Shown here: positions 48,524 to 59,414 of the stretch, piece by piece
Layout of the letters: each line of letters starts with the position of its first letter
How positions within the stretch are numbered: the first letter of the stretch is position 1
Assembly: GCF_001975225.1 (NCBI RefSeq)
Contig: NZ_CP019445.1
Span: forward strand, 62,001 to 126,000
Length of the DNA stretch: 64,000 nt
Source of the DNA: Kosakonia cowanii JCM 10956 = DSM 18146
GTDB lineage: Bacteria > Pseudomonadota > Gammaproteobacteria > Enterobacterales > Enterobacteriaceae
Reading direction: 5' to 3'
Position numbers and translations under genes: made by a program
The notes under the pieces: generated by a model
Database searches by the model: none
What the model was told of the DNA's origin: nothing
Seen by the model: the letters and a program-made list of their open reading frames with translations, nothing else

Positions 48524-49372
48524 ATGAACTGTTTGATCCGCATTCGCCAGCGCTATCCCGGCCTTGCGCAGAGTGATAAAAAGCTGGCGGAATTTCTGCT
48601 CGAAAACCCCGATCGCGCCCGCCATTTAAGCTCGCAGCAGCTGGCGGCGGAAGCGGGTGTCAGCCAGTCGAGCGTGGTGAAATTCGCGCAGAAGATGGAG
48701 TTCAAAGGCTTCCCGGCAATGAAGCTGGCGATCAGCGAAGCGCTGGCCAGCAACCCCAACCCCTACTCCGTACCGGTGCATAATAAAATTCGCGGCGATG
48801 ACGCCCTGCGCGTGGTCGGCGAGAAGCTGATTAAAGAGTATCAGAGCGCGATGCACGCCTCGCTGGATGTGAACAGCGAAGAGAAGCTGCTGGAGAGCGT
48901 GCGCCTGCTGCGCGAATCGCGGCGCATCGTGCTGACCGGTATCGGCGCGTCGGGCCTGGTGGCGCGCAATTTTGGCTGGAAGCTGATGAAGATTGGCCTG
49001 AACGCCATTGTCGAACAGGATATGCACGCGCTGCTGGCGGCGGTGCAGGCGCTGGAGCCGGGCGATCTGCTGCTGCCGGTCTCCTACTCGGGCGAACGCC
49101 GCGAGATCAATCTGGCGGCTGACGAAGCGTTACGCGTCGGAGCAAAGATCCTCGCGATCACCGGTTTTACCCCCAATGCATTACAGCAGCGCGCGACCCA
49201 TTCGCTCTACACCATTGCGGAAGAGCAGGCAACGCGCAGCGCGGCGATCTCCTCCACCAGCGCCCAGATGATGCTGACGGATCTGCTCTTTATGGCGCTG
49301 GTTCAGCAGGATCTGGAGCATGCCCCGGAGCGTATTCGCCACAGCGAGGAGCTGGTAAAAAAACTGGTTTGA
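48524..49372 (+). CDS. yfhH: YfhH, RpiR-family regulator
   Basis: A 282-aa regulator with an N-terminal HTH domain (about 1-77, LAAEAGVSQSSVVKFAQKMEF) and a SIS domain (about 125-260, LTGIGASGLVARNFGWKL and SYSGERREINLAADEAL). It matches E. coli YfhH, whose ligand and targets I do not know. It is distinct from the RpiR protein at 14628, the second such regulator in the window. Its gene precedes yfhL by 56 bp. Confidence 0.93.
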   Translation: MNCLIRIRQRYPGLAQSDKKLAEFLLENPDRARHLSSQQLAAEAGVSQSSVVKFAQKMEFKGFPAMKLAISEALASNPNPYSVPVHNKIRGDDALRVVGEKLIKEYQSAMHASLDVNSEEKLLESVRLLRESRRIVLTGIGASGLVARNFGWKLMKIGLNAIVEQDMHALLAAVQALEPGDLLLPVSYSGERREINLAADEALRVGAKILAITGFTPNALQQRATHSLYTIAEEQATRSAAISSTSAQMMLTDLLFMALVQQDLEHAPERIRHSEELVKKLV

Positions 49373-49428
49373 GCAGGCAATCATCGTATAATGCCCGCCC
49401 TGTTTGTGTTGTTTCTGAGAATTTCCTG

Positions 49429-49689
49429 ATGGCGCTGTTAATTACCAAAAAATGCATCAACTGCGATATGTGCGAGCCGGAGTGCCCGAATGAGGCGATT
49501 TCGCTCGGCGAGAGCATTTATGAGATTAACAGCGACCGCTGCACCGAGTGCGTGGGCCATTACGATACGCCGACCTGCCAGAAAGTGTGCCCGATCCCCA
49601 ATACCATCCTGAAAGATCCGGCACATCAAGAGAGCGAAGAGCAGCTGTGGGATAAATTCGTGCTGCTGCACCACTCTGACAAAATCTAA
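49429..49689 (+). CDS. yfhL: YfhL, two-cluster ferredoxin
   Basis: A small electron carrier of the bacterial 2[4Fe-4S] type, 86 aa from ATG 49429. Cysteines are at 9, 12, 15 and 19 ([12 protein letters not shown]) and 38, 41, 50 and 54, with the eight-residue insertion between the second and third cysteines of the second cluster that marks the Alvin type ([18 protein letters not shown]). Its stop overlaps the acpS stop region by four bases on the opposite strand. E. coli carries the shoB/ohsC pair between these genes; here there is no room for it. Confidence 0.95.
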   Translation: MALLITKKCINCDMCEPECPNEAISLGESIYEINSDRCTECVGHYDTPTCQKVCPIPNTILKDPAHQESEEQLWDKFVLLHHSDKI

Positions 49690-50066
49690 CTCTCGATAAT
49701 CACCGTCGCACAAGCGTAGTGGCGTTCATCCGCCAGCGTGACGTGCACAGAACGCACGCCCATCCGCTCTGCCAGCTGCTCAGCTTCACCCCACAGGCGC
49801 AGGCTCGGTTTCCCAAGCTCATCATTGAACACTTCGAATTGATTGAATGCGAGGCCGTTGCGAATGCCGGTGCCGAGCGCCTTTGCCGCCGCCTCTTTCA
49901 CCGCAAAGCGTTTGGCGAGAAAGCGCACCGGCTGCTGGTGCGCCTCGTAGAGCGCCCATTCATTAGGGCTGAGCACGCGCTTCGCCAGCCGATCGCCGCT
50001 GCGGGCGACCACCGCTTCAATGCGTGCGATCTCAACGATATCTGTGCCCAGTCCTAAGATAGCCAT
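49686..50066 (-). CDS. acpS: Holo-[acyl carrier protein] synthase
   Basis: Transfers 4'-phosphopantetheine from CoA to acyl carrier protein, an essential step for lipid synthesis. The 126-aa protein has [13 protein letters not shown] with the magnesium ligand Asp9 and [14 protein letters not shown] with the second ligand Glu58. Its ATG overlaps the pdxJ stop by one base (TAATG). Confidence 0.97.
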   Translation of the reverse strand: MAILGLGTDIVEIARIEAVVARSGDRLAKRVLSPNEWALYEAHQQPVRFLAKRFAVKEAAAKALGTGIRNGLAFNQFEVFNDELGKPSLRLWGEAEQLAERMGVRSVHVTLADERHYACATVIIES

Positions 50067-50797
50067 TATGCGCGCGCTTCCAGCATCAAACGTTTCATCT
50101 CCGCCACCGCCTCTTTCAGGCCACTCATCACCGCACGGCCAATAATGGCATGACCAATATTCAGCTCGTGCATCTCTGGCAGCGCGGCGATCGCTTTAAC
50201 GTTGTGGTAGGTCAGACCGTGACCGGCATTGACTTTCAGCCCGAGGCTGGCGGCATAGGTCGCGGCGTTGGCGATGCGCTCCAGCTCTTTCGCCTGCGCG
50301 GCCTCGTTTTCAGCATCAGCGTAACAGCCGGTGTGGATTTCAATATAGGGCGCGCCCACTTCTGCCGCGGCTTTGATCTGCGCGTTGTCGGCATCAATAA
50401 ACAGCGATACCAGAATACCCGCCTGCGCAAGGCGCTGGCAGGCATCGCGCATTTTGTCGCGCTGACCGGCCACATCCAGCCCGCCTTCAGTGGTCACTTC
50501 CTGGCGCTTTTCCGGCACCAGACAGCAGAAGTGCGGCTTCGTTTCGCAGGCGATCGCCAGCATCTCGTCGGTAACAGCCATTTCAAGGTTCATGCGCGTG
50601 TGCAGCGTCTGGCGCAGGATACGCACATCTCTGTCGGTAATATGGCGACGATCTTCACGCAGATGGACGGTAATCCCATCGGCACCTGCCTGCTCGGCGA
50701 TAAACGCCGCCTGCACCGGATCCGGGTAAGCGGTGCCGCGCGCGTTGCGCAGAGTGGCAATGTGATCGATGTTTACGCCCAACAGTAATTCAGCCAT
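50066..50797 (-). CDS. pdxJ: Pyridoxine 5'-phosphate synthase
   Basis: Condenses 1-deoxyxylulose 5-phosphate with the PdxA product to make pyridoxine phosphate. The 243-aa TIM barrel has the typical [18 protein letters not shown] start with conserved His, and the phosphate-binding GHAIIGRAV near the end. It is translationally coupled to acpS. Confidence 0.97.
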   Translation of the reverse strand: MAELLLGVNIDHIATLRNARGTAYPDPVQAAFIAEQAGADGITVHLREDRRHITDRDVRILRQTLHTRMNLEMAVTDEMLAIACETKPHFCCLVPEKRQEVTTEGGLDVAGQRDKMRDACQRLAQAGILVSLFIDADNAQIKAAAEVGAPYIEIHTGCYADAENEAAQAKELERIANAATYAASLGLKVNAGHGLTYHNVKAIAALPEMHELNIGHAIIGRAVMSGLKEAVAEMKRLMLEARA

Positions 50798-50862
50798 GAC
50801 AATCCTCAGTTTCGCAAAATTTCCGGCGCGGTCTTCGCCCCGCCTGGTCTGTGATCCTGCCG

Positions 50863-51570
50863 CTAGCGCTTAGGCACAAACTGCCGGAATAACTCCCGGC
50901 TTTTGAGCGGCTTGCCTCCAAGATACGGCTTCAGGGCGATGCGGGTAAAGCGCTTTGCGGCACGCAGCGTGTCGCTGTCCGGAAACTCCCGCTCGGAGAG
51001 CGCGCGTAAGTGTCGCCCGGTGAAGGTGGTGTTGTCGACCACGACGCTGGCGATAAAGCCCTTCTCTTCGCGGTAGCGATAGGTCATGCCATCCTCCACC
51101 GCCTCGCCGCTGCCCGCACAGTGCAGAAAATCGACGCCGTAACCGAGATGGCCAAGCAGCGCCAGCTCAAAGCGGCGCAGCACCGGCTCCGGCGAACCAC
51201 TTACGCCAGCCAGCGCCTGGATACAGTGCAGATAATCAAAAAAGAGTTCGGAGAAGCGCGTCTCATGCTCCAGCACGCGGGAGATGAGTTCATTGACGTA
51301 GAGACCGCTGTAGAGGGTGATGCCGCTTAACGGCAGCGCCAGCGAGACCGCTTCGGCACTGCGCAGGGTTTTGACTTCACCACGCCCGCCAAAGCGCACC
51401 AGCAGAGGGGTAAAGGGCTGCAAAGCGCCTTTGAGGTTGGAACGTTTGGAGCGTGCGCCTTTAGCAACCAGGCGCACACGACCGGACTCTTCCGTGAAGA
51501 CGTCCAGCATTAAGCTGGTTTCGCTCCAGGGACGGCTATGAAGAACGAAGGCACGCTGCCATCCCTCCAT
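50863..51570 (-). CDS. recO: RecO, DNA repair protein
   Basis: Loads RecA onto SSB-coated DNA together with RecR in gap repair. The 235-aa protein has the N-terminal OB fold ([20 protein letters not shown]) and a helical C-terminal domain. It is a few residues shorter than the E. coli protein (242). It lies 10 bp after era, as the end of the rnc-era-recO operon. Confidence 0.96.
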   Translation of the reverse strand: MEGWQRAFVLHSRPWSETSLMLDVFTEESGRVRLVAKGARSKRSNLKGALQPFTPLLVRFGGRGEVKTLRSAEAVSLALPLSGITLYSGLYVNELISRVLEHETRFSELFFDYLHCIQALAGVSGSPEPVLRRFELALLGHLGYGVDFLHCAGSGEAVEDGMTYRYREEKGFIASVVVDNTTFTGRHLRALSEREFPDSDTLRAAKRFTRIALKPYLGGKPLKSRELFRQFVPKR

Positions 51571-51580
51571 CCGGTGTTAC

Positions 51581-53172
<1,592 letters not shown>

Positions 53173-53200
53173 TTACCAATAAATAAATGCGTCAACAATG

Positions 53201-53246
53201 CAGCACACGAAACCGACCTGAAGAACCAACGCGGTTTCGTGTGCTG
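53201..53246 (-). promoter_or_regulatory. rnc leader hairpin, probable RNase III self-cleavage site
   Basis: CAGCACACGAAACCG (53201-53215) is perfectly complementary to CGGTTTCGTGTGCTG (53232-53246), a 15-bp stem with a 16-nt loop, 31 bp upstream of the rnc start on the minus strand. E. coli RNase III cuts a stem-loop at this place and destabilises its own mRNA. The rest of the 208-bp lepB-rnc gap shows no gene. Confidence 0.82.
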
Positions 53247-53377
53247 TGGCACCCGGAGGGCCAGCCTTAAACTTCGGGGGAATATTCTATACGCAACGAG
53301 GAGGGATGTCGTTAGTAAGAAGGGAATAATCCTGGAAATAATTCGGGGCGCAACAAGAATAATTACGCCCCGCTGAA

Positions 53378-54352
53378 TCAATGAATTCCGCCGATACGAT
53401 TCAGGCGCACGCCTGTCGGCCATTCACCTTCCTGTTTCTCGAAACTCATCCAGATTGCCGTCGCGCGGCCAACCAGATTCGCTTCCGGCACAAAGCCCCA
53501 GTAGCGGCTGTCTGCGCTGTTATCGCGGTTGTCACCCATCATGAAGTAGTGACCCGGCGGCACAATCCAGGTGGCCAGCGGCTGGTTCTGCTGACGGTAG
53601 TAAATACCGAGCTGATCCTGCGCGATGGGCACGTTGAGAATACGGTGCGTGACGTCGCCCAGCGTCTCTTTACGCTCGGTGAGACGCACGCCGTCTGCCA
53701 TGCTCTGCCCTTTCGCCATCTGGAAGAAGCCGCTGCTCGCTTCGCCGCCGTTACGACGGCCAAAGGTCTGCACAAAATCGCTCTCTTCCACATTGCTGTA
53801 GGTGACAGGCAGCGCATTGCCGCACGCCTGGCCGGAACTGCAATTTGGCTGCACGGTAACCTGTTTCGTCACCGGATCGTAGCTCACTTTATCGCCCGGC
53901 AGGCCGACCACGCGCTTGATGTAATCGAGGCGTGGATCGTCCGGATATTTAAACACCGCGATGTCGCCACGTTTCGGATGACCGGTTTCGATCAGCGTTT
54001 TCTGGTAGATAGGATCTTTAATGCCGTAGGCAAACTTCTCCACCAGAATAAAATCGCCGATCAAAAGCGTTGGCATCATCGAGCCTGACGGGATCTGGAA
54101 GGGTTCATAGATAAATGAACGCACCACCAGCACAATCGCCAGCACCGGGAAAACCGAAGCCCCCGTCTCCAGCCAGCCCGGTTTCGGGCCAACTTTTTTC
54201 AGCGTCTTCGCATCAAGCGCATCGCCCGTCGCTGCCTGCGCAGCGGCCTGACGCTCCCGGCGTTTCGGTGCAAAAATAAACTTATCCAGGCACCATAAAA
54301 AACCTGTCACCAGCGTCGCGATCACCAGGATCAGGGCAAACATGTTCGCCAT
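53378..54352 (-). CDS. lepB: Signal peptidase I
   Basis: Removes signal peptides from exported proteins on the outer face of the inner membrane. The 324-aa protein has two transmembrane helices (4-22 and about 62-78), the catalytic serine Ser91 in IPSGSMMPTL and the lysine base Lys146 in YIKRVVGLPGD, and the late GDNRDNSADSRYWG box. It lies 15 bp after lepA. Confidence 0.98.
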   Translation of the reverse strand: MANMFALILVIATLVTGFLWCLDKFIFAPKRRERQAAAQAATGDALDAKTLKKVGPKPGWLETGASVFPVLAIVLVVRSFIYEPFQIPSGSMMPTLLIGDFILVEKFAYGIKDPIYQKTLIETGHPKRGDIAVFKYPDDPRLDYIKRVVGLPGDKVSYDPVTKQVTVQPNCSSGQACGNALPVTYSNVEESDFVQTFGRRNGGEASSGFFQMAKGQSMADGVRLTERKETLGDVTHRILNVPIAQDQLGIYYRQQNQPLATWIVPPGHYFMMGDNRDNSADSRYWGFVPEANLVGRATAIWMSFEKQEGEWPTGVRLNRIGGIH

Positions 54353-54367
54353 GCCAACTCCTTTAGG

Positions 54368-56167
54368 TTATTTGCTCTCTTTGCCAACATGGAGAATGGC
54401 GAGGAACGCTTCCTGCGGCAGCTCAACGTTACCAACCTGCTTCATGCGTTTCTTACCGTCTTTCTGTTTCTGCAACAGCTTCTTCTTACGGCTGACGTCA
54501 CCGCCATAGCACTTCGCCAGCACGTTTTTACGCAGCTGTTTCACGGTTGAGCGGGCAATGATGTGGTTGCCAATCGCCGCCTGAATCGCGATATCAAACT
54601 GCTGACGCGGGATCAGCTCTTTCATCTTCTCGACCAGCTCGCGACCGCGATACGGCGCGTTATCGTTGTGGGTGATCAGCGCCAGCGCATCGACGCGATC
54701 GCCGTTGATCAGCACGTCAACGCGCACCATGTTGGAGGCCTGGAAGCGTTTGAAGTTGTAATCCAGCGAGGCGTAGCCGCGCGAGGTGGACTTCAGACGG
54801 TCGAAGAAGTCGAGCACCACTTCTGCCATCGGGATTTCGTAGGTCAGCGCCACCTGTTTACCGTGGTAAACCATGTTGGTCTGCACACCGCGTTTCTCGA
54901 TGCAGAGGGTAATGACGTTACCGAGGAACTCCTGCGGCAGCAGCATATGACACTCGGCGATCGGCTCGCGCAGCTCTTCGATGTTGTTCAGCGGCGGCAG
55001 CTTGGAGGGGCTGTCGACGTAGATCACCTCTTTGTTGGTGGTCTGCACTTCATACACTACGGTTGGTGCCGTGGTGATGAGGTCAAGATCGTATTCACGC
55101 TCCAGACGCTCCTGGATAATCTCCATATGCAGCAGGCCGAGGAAGCCGCAGCGGAAACCGAAGCCGAGCGCGGTGGAGCTTTCCGGTTCGTAGAACAGGG
55201 AGGCATCGTTAAGGCTCAGCTTGCCGAGGGCGTCACGGAAGTTCTCGTAGTCGTCGGAACTGACCGGGAAGAGACCGGCGTAAACCTGCGGTTTCACCTT
55301 TTTAAAGCCGGGCAGCGCTTTGTCTGCCGGATTGCGGGCAGCGGTCAGGGTATCCCCTACCGGCGCGCCGAGAATGTCTTTGATGGCGCAGACTAACCAG
55401 CCCACTTCGCCGCACTTCAGTTCGGTACGGTCGATCTGCTTCGGCGTGAAGATACCAAGGCGGTCAGCGTTATAGACCTGGCCGGTGCTCATCACTTTGA
55501 TTTTGTCGCCTTTGCGCATGGTGCCGTTTTTGATACGCACCAGCGAGACCACGCCGAGGTAGTTATCGAACCAGGAGTCGATGATCAGCGCCTGCAGCGG
55601 AGCGTCAGGATCGCCTTCCGGCGGCGGAATGTCGCGCACCAGGCGCTCAAGAACATCCGGTACGCCAACGCCGGTTTTCGCCGAGCAGCGCACCGCATCG
55701 GTGGCGTCGATGCCGACGATATCTTCAATCTCTTCCGCCACGCGCTCAGGATCGGCCGCCGGCAGGTCGATTTTGTTCAAGACCGGCACCACTTCCAGAT
55801 CCATCTCCATCGCGGTGTAGCAGTTCGCCAGCGTCTGCGCTTCCACGCCCTGGCCTGCGTCAACCACCAGCAGCGCACCTTCACAGGCGGCCAGCGAGCG
55901 GGAAACTTCGTAGGAGAAGTCAACGTGGCCCGGGGTGTCGATAAAGTTCAGCTGATAGGTTTCGCCGTCGGTGGCTTTGTAATCCAGCGTCACGCTCTGG
56001 GCTTTAATGGTAATGCCGCGTTCGCGCTCGAGATCCATGGAGTCCAGCACCTGGGCTGCCATTTCGCGATCGGAGAGACCACCGCAAATCTGAATAATAC
56101 GGTCAGACAGCGTCGATTTACCGTGGTCGATGTGAGCGATGATCGAAAAGTTACGAATATTCTTCAT
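54368..56167 (-). CDS. lepA: LepA (EF4), ribosome-associated GTPase
   Basis: A translation GTPase related to EF-G, involved in 30S biogenesis and translation under stress. The 599-aa protein has G1 AHIDHGKST (12-20), G3 DTPGHVDF, G4 NKID and the LepA-specific C-terminal domain rich in lysine. It is co-transcribed with lepB. The 144-bp gap to rseC (56168-56311) shows no feature I can name. Confidence 0.98.
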   Translation of the reverse strand: MKNIRNFSIIAHIDHGKSTLSDRIIQICGGLSDREMAAQVLDSMDLERERGITIKAQSVTLDYKATDGETYQLNFIDTPGHVDFSYEVSRSLAACEGALLVVDAGQGVEAQTLANCYTAMEMDLEVVPVLNKIDLPAADPERVAEEIEDIVGIDATDAVRCSAKTGVGVPDVLERLVRDIPPPEGDPDAPLQALIIDSWFDNYLGVVSLVRIKNGTMRKGDKIKVMSTGQVYNADRLGIFTPKQIDRTELKCGEVGWLVCAIKDILGAPVGDTLTAARNPADKALPGFKKVKPQVYAGLFPVSSDDYENFRDALGKLSLNDASLFYEPESSTALGFGFRCGFLGLLHMEIIQERLEREYDLDLITTAPTVVYEVQTTNKEVIYVDSPSKLPPLNNIEELREPIAECHMLLPQEFLGNVITLCIEKRGVQTNMVYHGKQVALTYEIPMAEVVLDFFDRLKSTSRGYASLDYNFKRFQASNMVRVDVLINGDRVDALALITHNDNAPYRGRELVEKMKELIPRQQFDIAIQAAIGNHIIARSTVKQLRKNVLAKCYGGDVSRKKKLLQKQKDGKKRMKQVGNVELPQEAFLAILHVGKESK

Positions 56168-56311
56168 AGAGTGAGATTTTATGCCTTACGAGTAACTAAG
56201 AGGCCTGTTCGCGCCTGACGTCAATGTACTGAAACGCCGCATTCTACACTACAACCACAACGCGGGGAAATGCTCAAACCGCCCACACTTTGTAAGCGGT
56301 AACAGGCAGGA

Positions 56312-56791
56312 TCAGGGGCGGCTTTCAGCGGATGCGTCATCGACGCGAATAAGGTTCGGCGGCAGGCCGACGCTAAGGATTATTGGCTGCCATTCGCTAC
56401 GGGTGGCGAGCTTTGGCGAGAGACCACGCGCCAGCAGAAAACCGCCGATACCGCCCAGCACGGCGCCGCTAAACGCCGCCATATCGTTGCCGAACAGCGT
56501 CTGGAACAGTGCGCCCATTACAAACAGGCCAAGCAGAGGGGTCATATAGACTAATACTGCAGAGCCAAGCAGGCTGCTCTCCGCAATACCCAGCTCCACT
56601 TTCTGCCCCGGCTCCAGCGGCTCAGCGCAGGGTACAGCGATGGTGTGCGTAGTTTGCGGGCCAAGCTTGTTGAGTACGCGGCTGCCGCAGCCGGCGCGCG
56701 AGGCACAGCTGCTGCATGAGGCTTTCACGTCACACTCGACCAGCGCCTGGCCATGCTGCCAGGAGACGACGGTTGCCCACTCTTTAATCAT
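56312..56791 (-). CDS. rseC: RseC, SoxR-reducing system protein
   Basis: An inner-membrane protein associated with reduction of SoxR and with the sigma-E operon. The 159-aa protein has an N-terminal cysteine cluster (Cys20, Cys26, Cys29, Cys35 in CDVKASCSSCASRAGCG) and two membrane helices (about 75-95 and 102-120). Its start overlaps the rseB stop by four bases. Confidence 0.95.
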   Translation of the reverse strand: MIKEWATVVSWQHGQALVECDVKASCSSCASRAGCGSRVLNKLGPQTTHTIAVPCAEPLEPGQKVELGIAESSLLGSAVLVYMTPLLGLFVMGALFQTLFGNDMAAFSGAVLGGIGGFLLARGLSPKLATRSEWQPIILSVGLPPNLIRVDDASAESRP

Positions 56792-57741
56792 TGCGCAGCC
56801 CTGAATTTGACGTTATCCGCAATGCGTTTTGCCGTTTGCGGCGGCAACTCGCCCACGATAGTAATTTCGGCATTGTCGCGCACGGTAGTGCTGACAGTGC
56901 GTCGACCGGTGCGCAGCATCTGGTCGCTGCTGTTCTGATTTGCACGGTTGATGTTAACCGAGAAGCTGAACAATCCATCGGAGTAGAGGCGTGATTCGAC
57001 GGGCACATCGACGGTCGGCAGCTGACGGCGGCTGCTGGCAACTTCGGTGAAGCCCTGCGGCAGCCATGACGGCACCCAGTTAAAGTTCACTTTGTCGCCC
57101 GTCGGCACCGAGAGCAGCGGCGGCAGGCTCGCTTTCGCCAGCGTTTGCATGCTGTCGCTTACCTGGCCGTTGACGTTAAACGCAATCACGCGGAACTGCT
57201 CAAGGGTTTCGCCATCGCGATCGAGCAGATCGACGCGCATCGGCAGCCGGCTCTCTTCGTCCATCCAGACAATGTAGCTGTAGCGCGTACCGTCACGCGC
57301 CACGACGCGGATCACTTCACACAGCCTGTCGGCAATGCGTGTGCGCCCGACGGAGATAAAGTCGTAGTACGGCGAAAGACGTTTGAAGTCGGTATAGACC
57401 AGCGACGGCAGCGAATCGACGATGTAGTTACCGTTGAGCGTGAAGGGCTCAAGGCCTGGCTCGAAGTAGCTGATCTCATTGCCGCGCTGCACCACTTCGC
57501 GGCGCGGGCCATCCATCTGCAGCAGCTGCGCAAGCGCCTGGTTGTCGAGACGCGCATGGCGATAGCGCAGCGATTCGACACCCTGTTTGTTGATGCTGAT
57601 AAAGGAGAGTTCGTAATTAAGAGACTGGCTCGCTACATTCATCTGCTGTAACAACGCCCCGGATGAAACATCAGCCGAGGCGTTAGTTGAGCAAAGTAGA
57701 CCAGCAGCCACAAAAGAGAGGGCACACCAAAGTTGCTTCAT
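56788..57741 (-). CDS. rseB: RseB, periplasmic negative regulator of sigma-E
   Basis: Binds the periplasmic domain of RseA and shields it from DegS until it senses lipopolysaccharide or misassembled envelope components. The 317-aa protein has a signal peptide (MKQLWCALSFVAAGLL then an Ala-Ser-Ala cleavage region), a large LolA-like domain and a small C-terminal domain. Its start overlaps the rseA stop by one base (TAATG). Confidence 0.96.
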   Translation of the reverse strand: MKQLWCALSFVAAGLLCSTNASADVSSGALLQQMNVASQSLNYELSFISINKQGVESLRYRHARLDNQALAQLLQMDGPRREVVQRGNEISYFEPGLEPFTLNGNYIVDSLPSLVYTDFKRLSPYYDFISVGRTRIADRLCEVIRVVARDGTRYSYIVWMDEESRLPMRVDLLDRDGETLEQFRVIAFNVNGQVSDSMQTLAKASLPPLLSVPTGDKVNFNWVPSWLPQGFTEVASSRRQLPTVDVPVESRLYSDGLFSFSVNINRANQNSSDQMLRTGRRTVSTTVRDNAEITIVGELPPQTAKRIADNVKFRAAQ

Positions 57742-58391
57742 TACTGCGATTGCGTTCCTAAGGTTTGATTTCCTGGCACCTGGACAGCGGCCTGCTGAGT
57801 CTGCGCCTGTTCAAACTGAAGCTGCTCAGCGTGCAGGCGGCGTTGCAGTTCGTAATCCTGCAGCATCGCATTGATGCGACGACGCTGTTCCTGAACCTGC
57901 TGCTGCTGACCGGCACTTGCCGTCGCATCAGCCGGAACACCCAGGCTCACCGGGCTGGCTTTGCCCATCATCGGCAGTGTGTTAAACACTGGCGCTTCGG
58001 GCTGCTGGGTAGATTCAGCCTGGCCATTATAGTGCTGAACGCCAACAATGACAGCTAACGATACGCATGCCGCAACGCCCATCTGGGTGAGCTGGCTCGC
58101 CCACGGACGTACTTTGTGCCAGAACGGCATCTTCTGCCACTGCTGTGGTGCCGGCTGCGCTTCAGGGATAAGCGGCGTCGCAGGCTGCACGGCGTCACTC
58201 TCAATCGCGGCCATAACCCGATCGGAGATATCGAAATGCAGCAGGTCGGCAGTATCACCACGCATTGAATCACGGATGAGGTGGTAACTCGCCCAGGTTC
58301 GCTGCATTTCTGGATCACGGGACAGCTCACTGAGCAGTTCGTTATCCAGGGTCTCACCATCCATTAAAGCGGAAAGTTTTTCTTTCTGCAT
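57741..58391 (-). CDS. rseA: RseA, anti-sigma-E factor
   Basis: A single-pass inner-membrane protein that holds sigma-E inactive and is cut by DegS and RseP on envelope stress. From ATG 58391 (MQKEKLSALMDGE) it is 216 aa, as in E. coli; the longer open frame upstream lies in the rpoE-rseA gap. The cytoplasmic sigma-binding domain (1-90), one transmembrane helix (about 102-118, MGVAACVSLAVIVGV) and a Gln-rich periplasmic end are visible. Confidence 0.97.
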   Translation of the reverse strand: MQKEKLSALMDGETLDNELLSELSRDPEMQRTWASYHLIRDSMRGDTADLLHFDISDRVMAAIESDAVQPATPLIPEAQPAPQQWQKMPFWHKVRPWASQLTQMGVAACVSLAVIVGVQHYNGQAESTQQPEAPVFNTLPMMGKASPVSLGVPADATASAGQQQQVQEQRRRINAMLQDYELQRRLHAEQLQFEQAQTQQAAVQVPGNQTLGTQSQ

Positions 58392-58422
58392 GCCTAATAC
58401 CTTTTCCAGTATCCCGCTATCG

Positions 58423-58998
58423 TCAACGCCTGATAAGCGGTTGAACTTTATTATCAATGGCTTCCCGCGCACGGAAGATACGAGAACGAACTGTACCCAC
58501 CGGGCAATCCATGATGACCGCTATCTCTTCATAGCTTAGGCCATCCAGCTCCCGTAACGTAATTGCCATACGTAAATCTTCCGGGAGAGACTCAATAGTG
58601 CGGAAAACGATTTGTCGCAGTTCTTCTGACAACATTAAGTTCTCAGGGTTCGAAATTTCTTTCAGCGCGCCGCCGCTTTCGAAGTTTTCCGCTTCATTCG
58701 CATCCACATCGCTGGATGGCGGCCTGCGCCCCTGAGCAACCAGGTAATTTTTCGCTGTATTCACAGCAATACGGTAGAGCCAGGTATAAAAAGCGCTATC
58801 ACCCCTGAAAGAATCAAGCGCGCGATAGGCTTTAATAAAGGACTCTTGTGCTACGTCAGGCACATCGCCTGAAGGGACATAACGAGAGACCAGACTCGCC
58901 ACTTTATGCTGATAGCGCACCACCAGTAAGTTAAAGGCTTTCTGATCTCCCTTCTGGACCCTTTCAACAAGAATCTGATCCGTTAACTGCTCGCTCAT
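58423..58998 (-). CDS. rpoE: Sigma-E (RpoE), envelope-stress sigma factor
   Basis: An ECF sigma factor directing transcription of outer-membrane assembly and stress genes. From ATG 58998 (MSEQLTDQILVERV) it is 191 aa, as in E. coli, with region 2 (FRGDSAFYTWLYRIAVNTAKNYL) and region 4 (ELDGLSYEEIAVIMDCPVGTVRSRIFRAREAI). The open frame extends 17 codons upstream, but those are not part of the protein. It is the first core gene of rpoE-rseABC, overlapped at its start by a leader ORF. Confidence 0.98.
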   Translation of the reverse strand: MSEQLTDQILVERVQKGDQKAFNLLVVRYQHKVASLVSRYVPSGDVPDVAQESFIKAYRALDSFRGDSAFYTWLYRIAVNTAKNYLVAQGRRPPSSDVDANEAENFESGGALKEISNPENLMLSEELRQIVFRTIESLPEDLRMAITLRELDGLSYEEIAVIMDCPVGTVRSRIFRAREAIDNKVQPLIRR

Positions 58999-59155
58999 CC
59001 GAGGTAAAGTCTCCCCAAAACCCATTTCCACGCGTAGCCAGAACGCCACTCCAAAACTGCATTATGAGCAAGCAGCCAATTAGAGAGCAGACCGGTAAGA
59101 AAGTTCCGTCACGCCTTTGTTTTTGTGCAGAGTTACGCAGAACTTTCGTTATCAC
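58964..59155 (-). CDS. Leader ORF overlapping the rpoE start (RseD-like)
   Basis: An open frame of up to 63 codons starts at GTG 59155 and ends 35 bases inside rpoE in another frame. E. coli has a translated leader ORF of about 51 codons (rseD) coupled to rpoE. Position and overlap agree here, but I cannot fix the true start: GTG 59155 gives 63 residues, and the only internal Met (ATG 59062) gives 32. The predicted peptide has a hydrophobic core around CSLIGCLLIMQFW. Existence is inferred from position and frame, not from a motif. Confidence 0.45.
   Translation of the reverse strand: MITKVLRNSAQKQRRDGTFLPVCSLIGCLLIMQFWSGVLATRGNGFWGDFTSDERAVNGSDSC
59080..59107 (-). promoter_or_regulatory. Sigma-E autoregulatory promoter of rpoE
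   Basis: On the minus strand GGAACTT (59107-59101) and TCTAA (59084-59080) are separated by 16 bp, an excellent sigma-E promoter match. It lies about 82 bp upstream of rpoE and inside the leader ORF, so transcripts from it carry only the end of that ORF. Confidence 0.88.
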
Positions 59156-59392
59156 TCATTATAAGTCTGCCGACCAACTGCACCCTGTTCTCAAAGAAAA
59201 GACCTTAAGATCGCCAGAGATTACCGCACTAATGCTTTTTTTCATCCTTAATACACCTTAGTAAACAAACAGCCTTTTCTTAGATTTTATCCTCTATCTC
59301 CAGGCTGCGAGACCCACCATGTTTAGTGCTTAATACACAAAACAAAAAAATGTGCATTTGCTGTGCGGGTGGTGCTATTCTCGGGCAACACT
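59156..59392. other. rpoE-nadB intergenic region, distal part
   Basis: AT-rich divergent region that should contain the stress-independent rpoE promoters leftwards and the nadB promoter rightwards. A minus-strand GG-N10-GC pair (59247-59246 and 59235-59234) could be a weak sigma-54-type promoter. A TATTCT -10-like element for nadB lies near 59377. No gene seen. Confidence 0.5.
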
Positions 59393-59410
59393 TGTTTAGT
59401 AAATTAAACA
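59393..59410. promoter_or_regulatory. NadR box at nadB
   Basis: TGTTTA-GTAAAT-TAAACA is a perfect match to the NadR operator (TGTTTA-N6-TAAACA). It ends four bases before the nadB start codon. NadR represses NAD synthesis genes when NAD is plentiful. Confidence 0.93.
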
Positions 59411-59414
59411 CACT

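Noticed and set aside
58425..58441. REP-like GCCTGATAAGCGG near the end of rpoE
   Set aside because: These bases encode the conserved final residues of sigma-E (PLIRR) and have no matching second arm.
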